Assembly: GCA_018676385.1 (NCBI GenBank)
Contig: JABHEX010000305.1
Location: 1 to 7,503 of the forward strand
Origin: Akkermansiaceae bacterium
Lineage (GTDB): Bacteria; Verrucomicrobiota; Verrucomicrobiia; Verrucomicrobiales; Akkermansiaceae
Direction of reading: 5' to 3'
Length of the DNA: 7,503 nucleotides
Shown here: positions 7,449 to 7,503 of the stretch, piece after piece
Layout: each line of letters begins with the position of its first letter
Position numbering within the stretch: position 1 is the stretch's first letter
The notes under the pieces: generated by a model
The model's input: the letters and a program-made list of their open reading frames with translations, nothing else
Told to the model about the DNA's origin: nothing
Database searches by the model: none
Position numbers and translations under genes: made by a program

Positions 7449-7503
7449 ATGACCTTTACCGCGCCCGAGTGGTTTTTTCTACTTCCCGTATTTCTTTTAC
7501 TCG
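7449..7503 (+). CDS. N-terminus of a second BatA/vWA-like membrane protein (3' truncated by window edge)
   Basis: The ATG at 7449 follows the TAA of the BatA-like gene by two bases and stays open to the window end, giving 18 codons. The residues MTFTAPEWFFLLPVFLLL form a short polar lead and the beginning of a hydrophobic helix. This A-x-E-W-F-x-L-L-P pattern is how many vWA/BatA-type membrane proteins begin, and such a gene is expected next in a MoxR-DUF58-BatA operon. No Shine-Dalgarno is visible and coupling to the upstream stop is likely. Only the start is seen, so the vWA assignment is inference; another membrane protein of the same operon is possible. Confidence 0.7.
   Translation, partial: MTFTAPEWFFLLPVFLLL

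Overview
The window is a dense, single-strand block of seven genes with no RNA genes, mobile elements, CRISPR arrays or non-coding stretch longer than about 30 bases (about 107 if the most conservative start is used for the sixth gene). Base composition looks close to 50 % GC by eye. The order is MoxR-type AAA+ ATPase, large envelope protein, ABC ATPase, ABC-2 permease, DUF58 protein, BatA-like membrane protein, second BatA/vWA-like protein. This order and the wording of the proteins (the BatA N-terminus above all) suggest a Verrucomicrobiota or related PVC-group bacterium. That placement is inference from recalled family resemblance, not from a search.

Layout: 2-517 is the C-terminal part of a MoxR ATPase cut by the window edge. 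537-2330 is a signal-peptide protein with two central membrane helices. 2362-3324 and 3339-4775 are the ATPase and the roughly 12-helix permease of an ABC-2 type exporter. 4772-5650 is a cytosolic DUF58 protein with a vWA metal site. About 5650-7446 is a BatA-like, three-helix protein with an extracytoplasmic vWA-like region. 7449 to the window end is the first 18 codons of another BatA/vWA-like membrane protein. Junctions are 19, 31, 14, -4, about -1 and 2 bases, so this is almost certainly one transcription unit whose promoter and terminator both lie outside the window.

How the parts may fit: MoxR ATPases are known to pair with DUF58 and vWA proteins as chaperone-like systems that act on envelope or metal-binding partners. 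Here an entire ABC-2 transporter and a large extracytoplasmic protein are embedded in the same operon, between the ATPase and the DUF58 gene. A reasonable reading is a membrane complex coupling MoxR/vWA remodelling to an exporter; substrate and phenotype cannot be read from the sequence.

The oddest local feature is the start of the BatA-like gene. Its conserved N-terminal helix is coded upstream of any ATG, GTG or TTG in frame, leaving an ATA that overlaps the DUF58 stop codon (TAATA), a frameshift or a sequence error as explanations.
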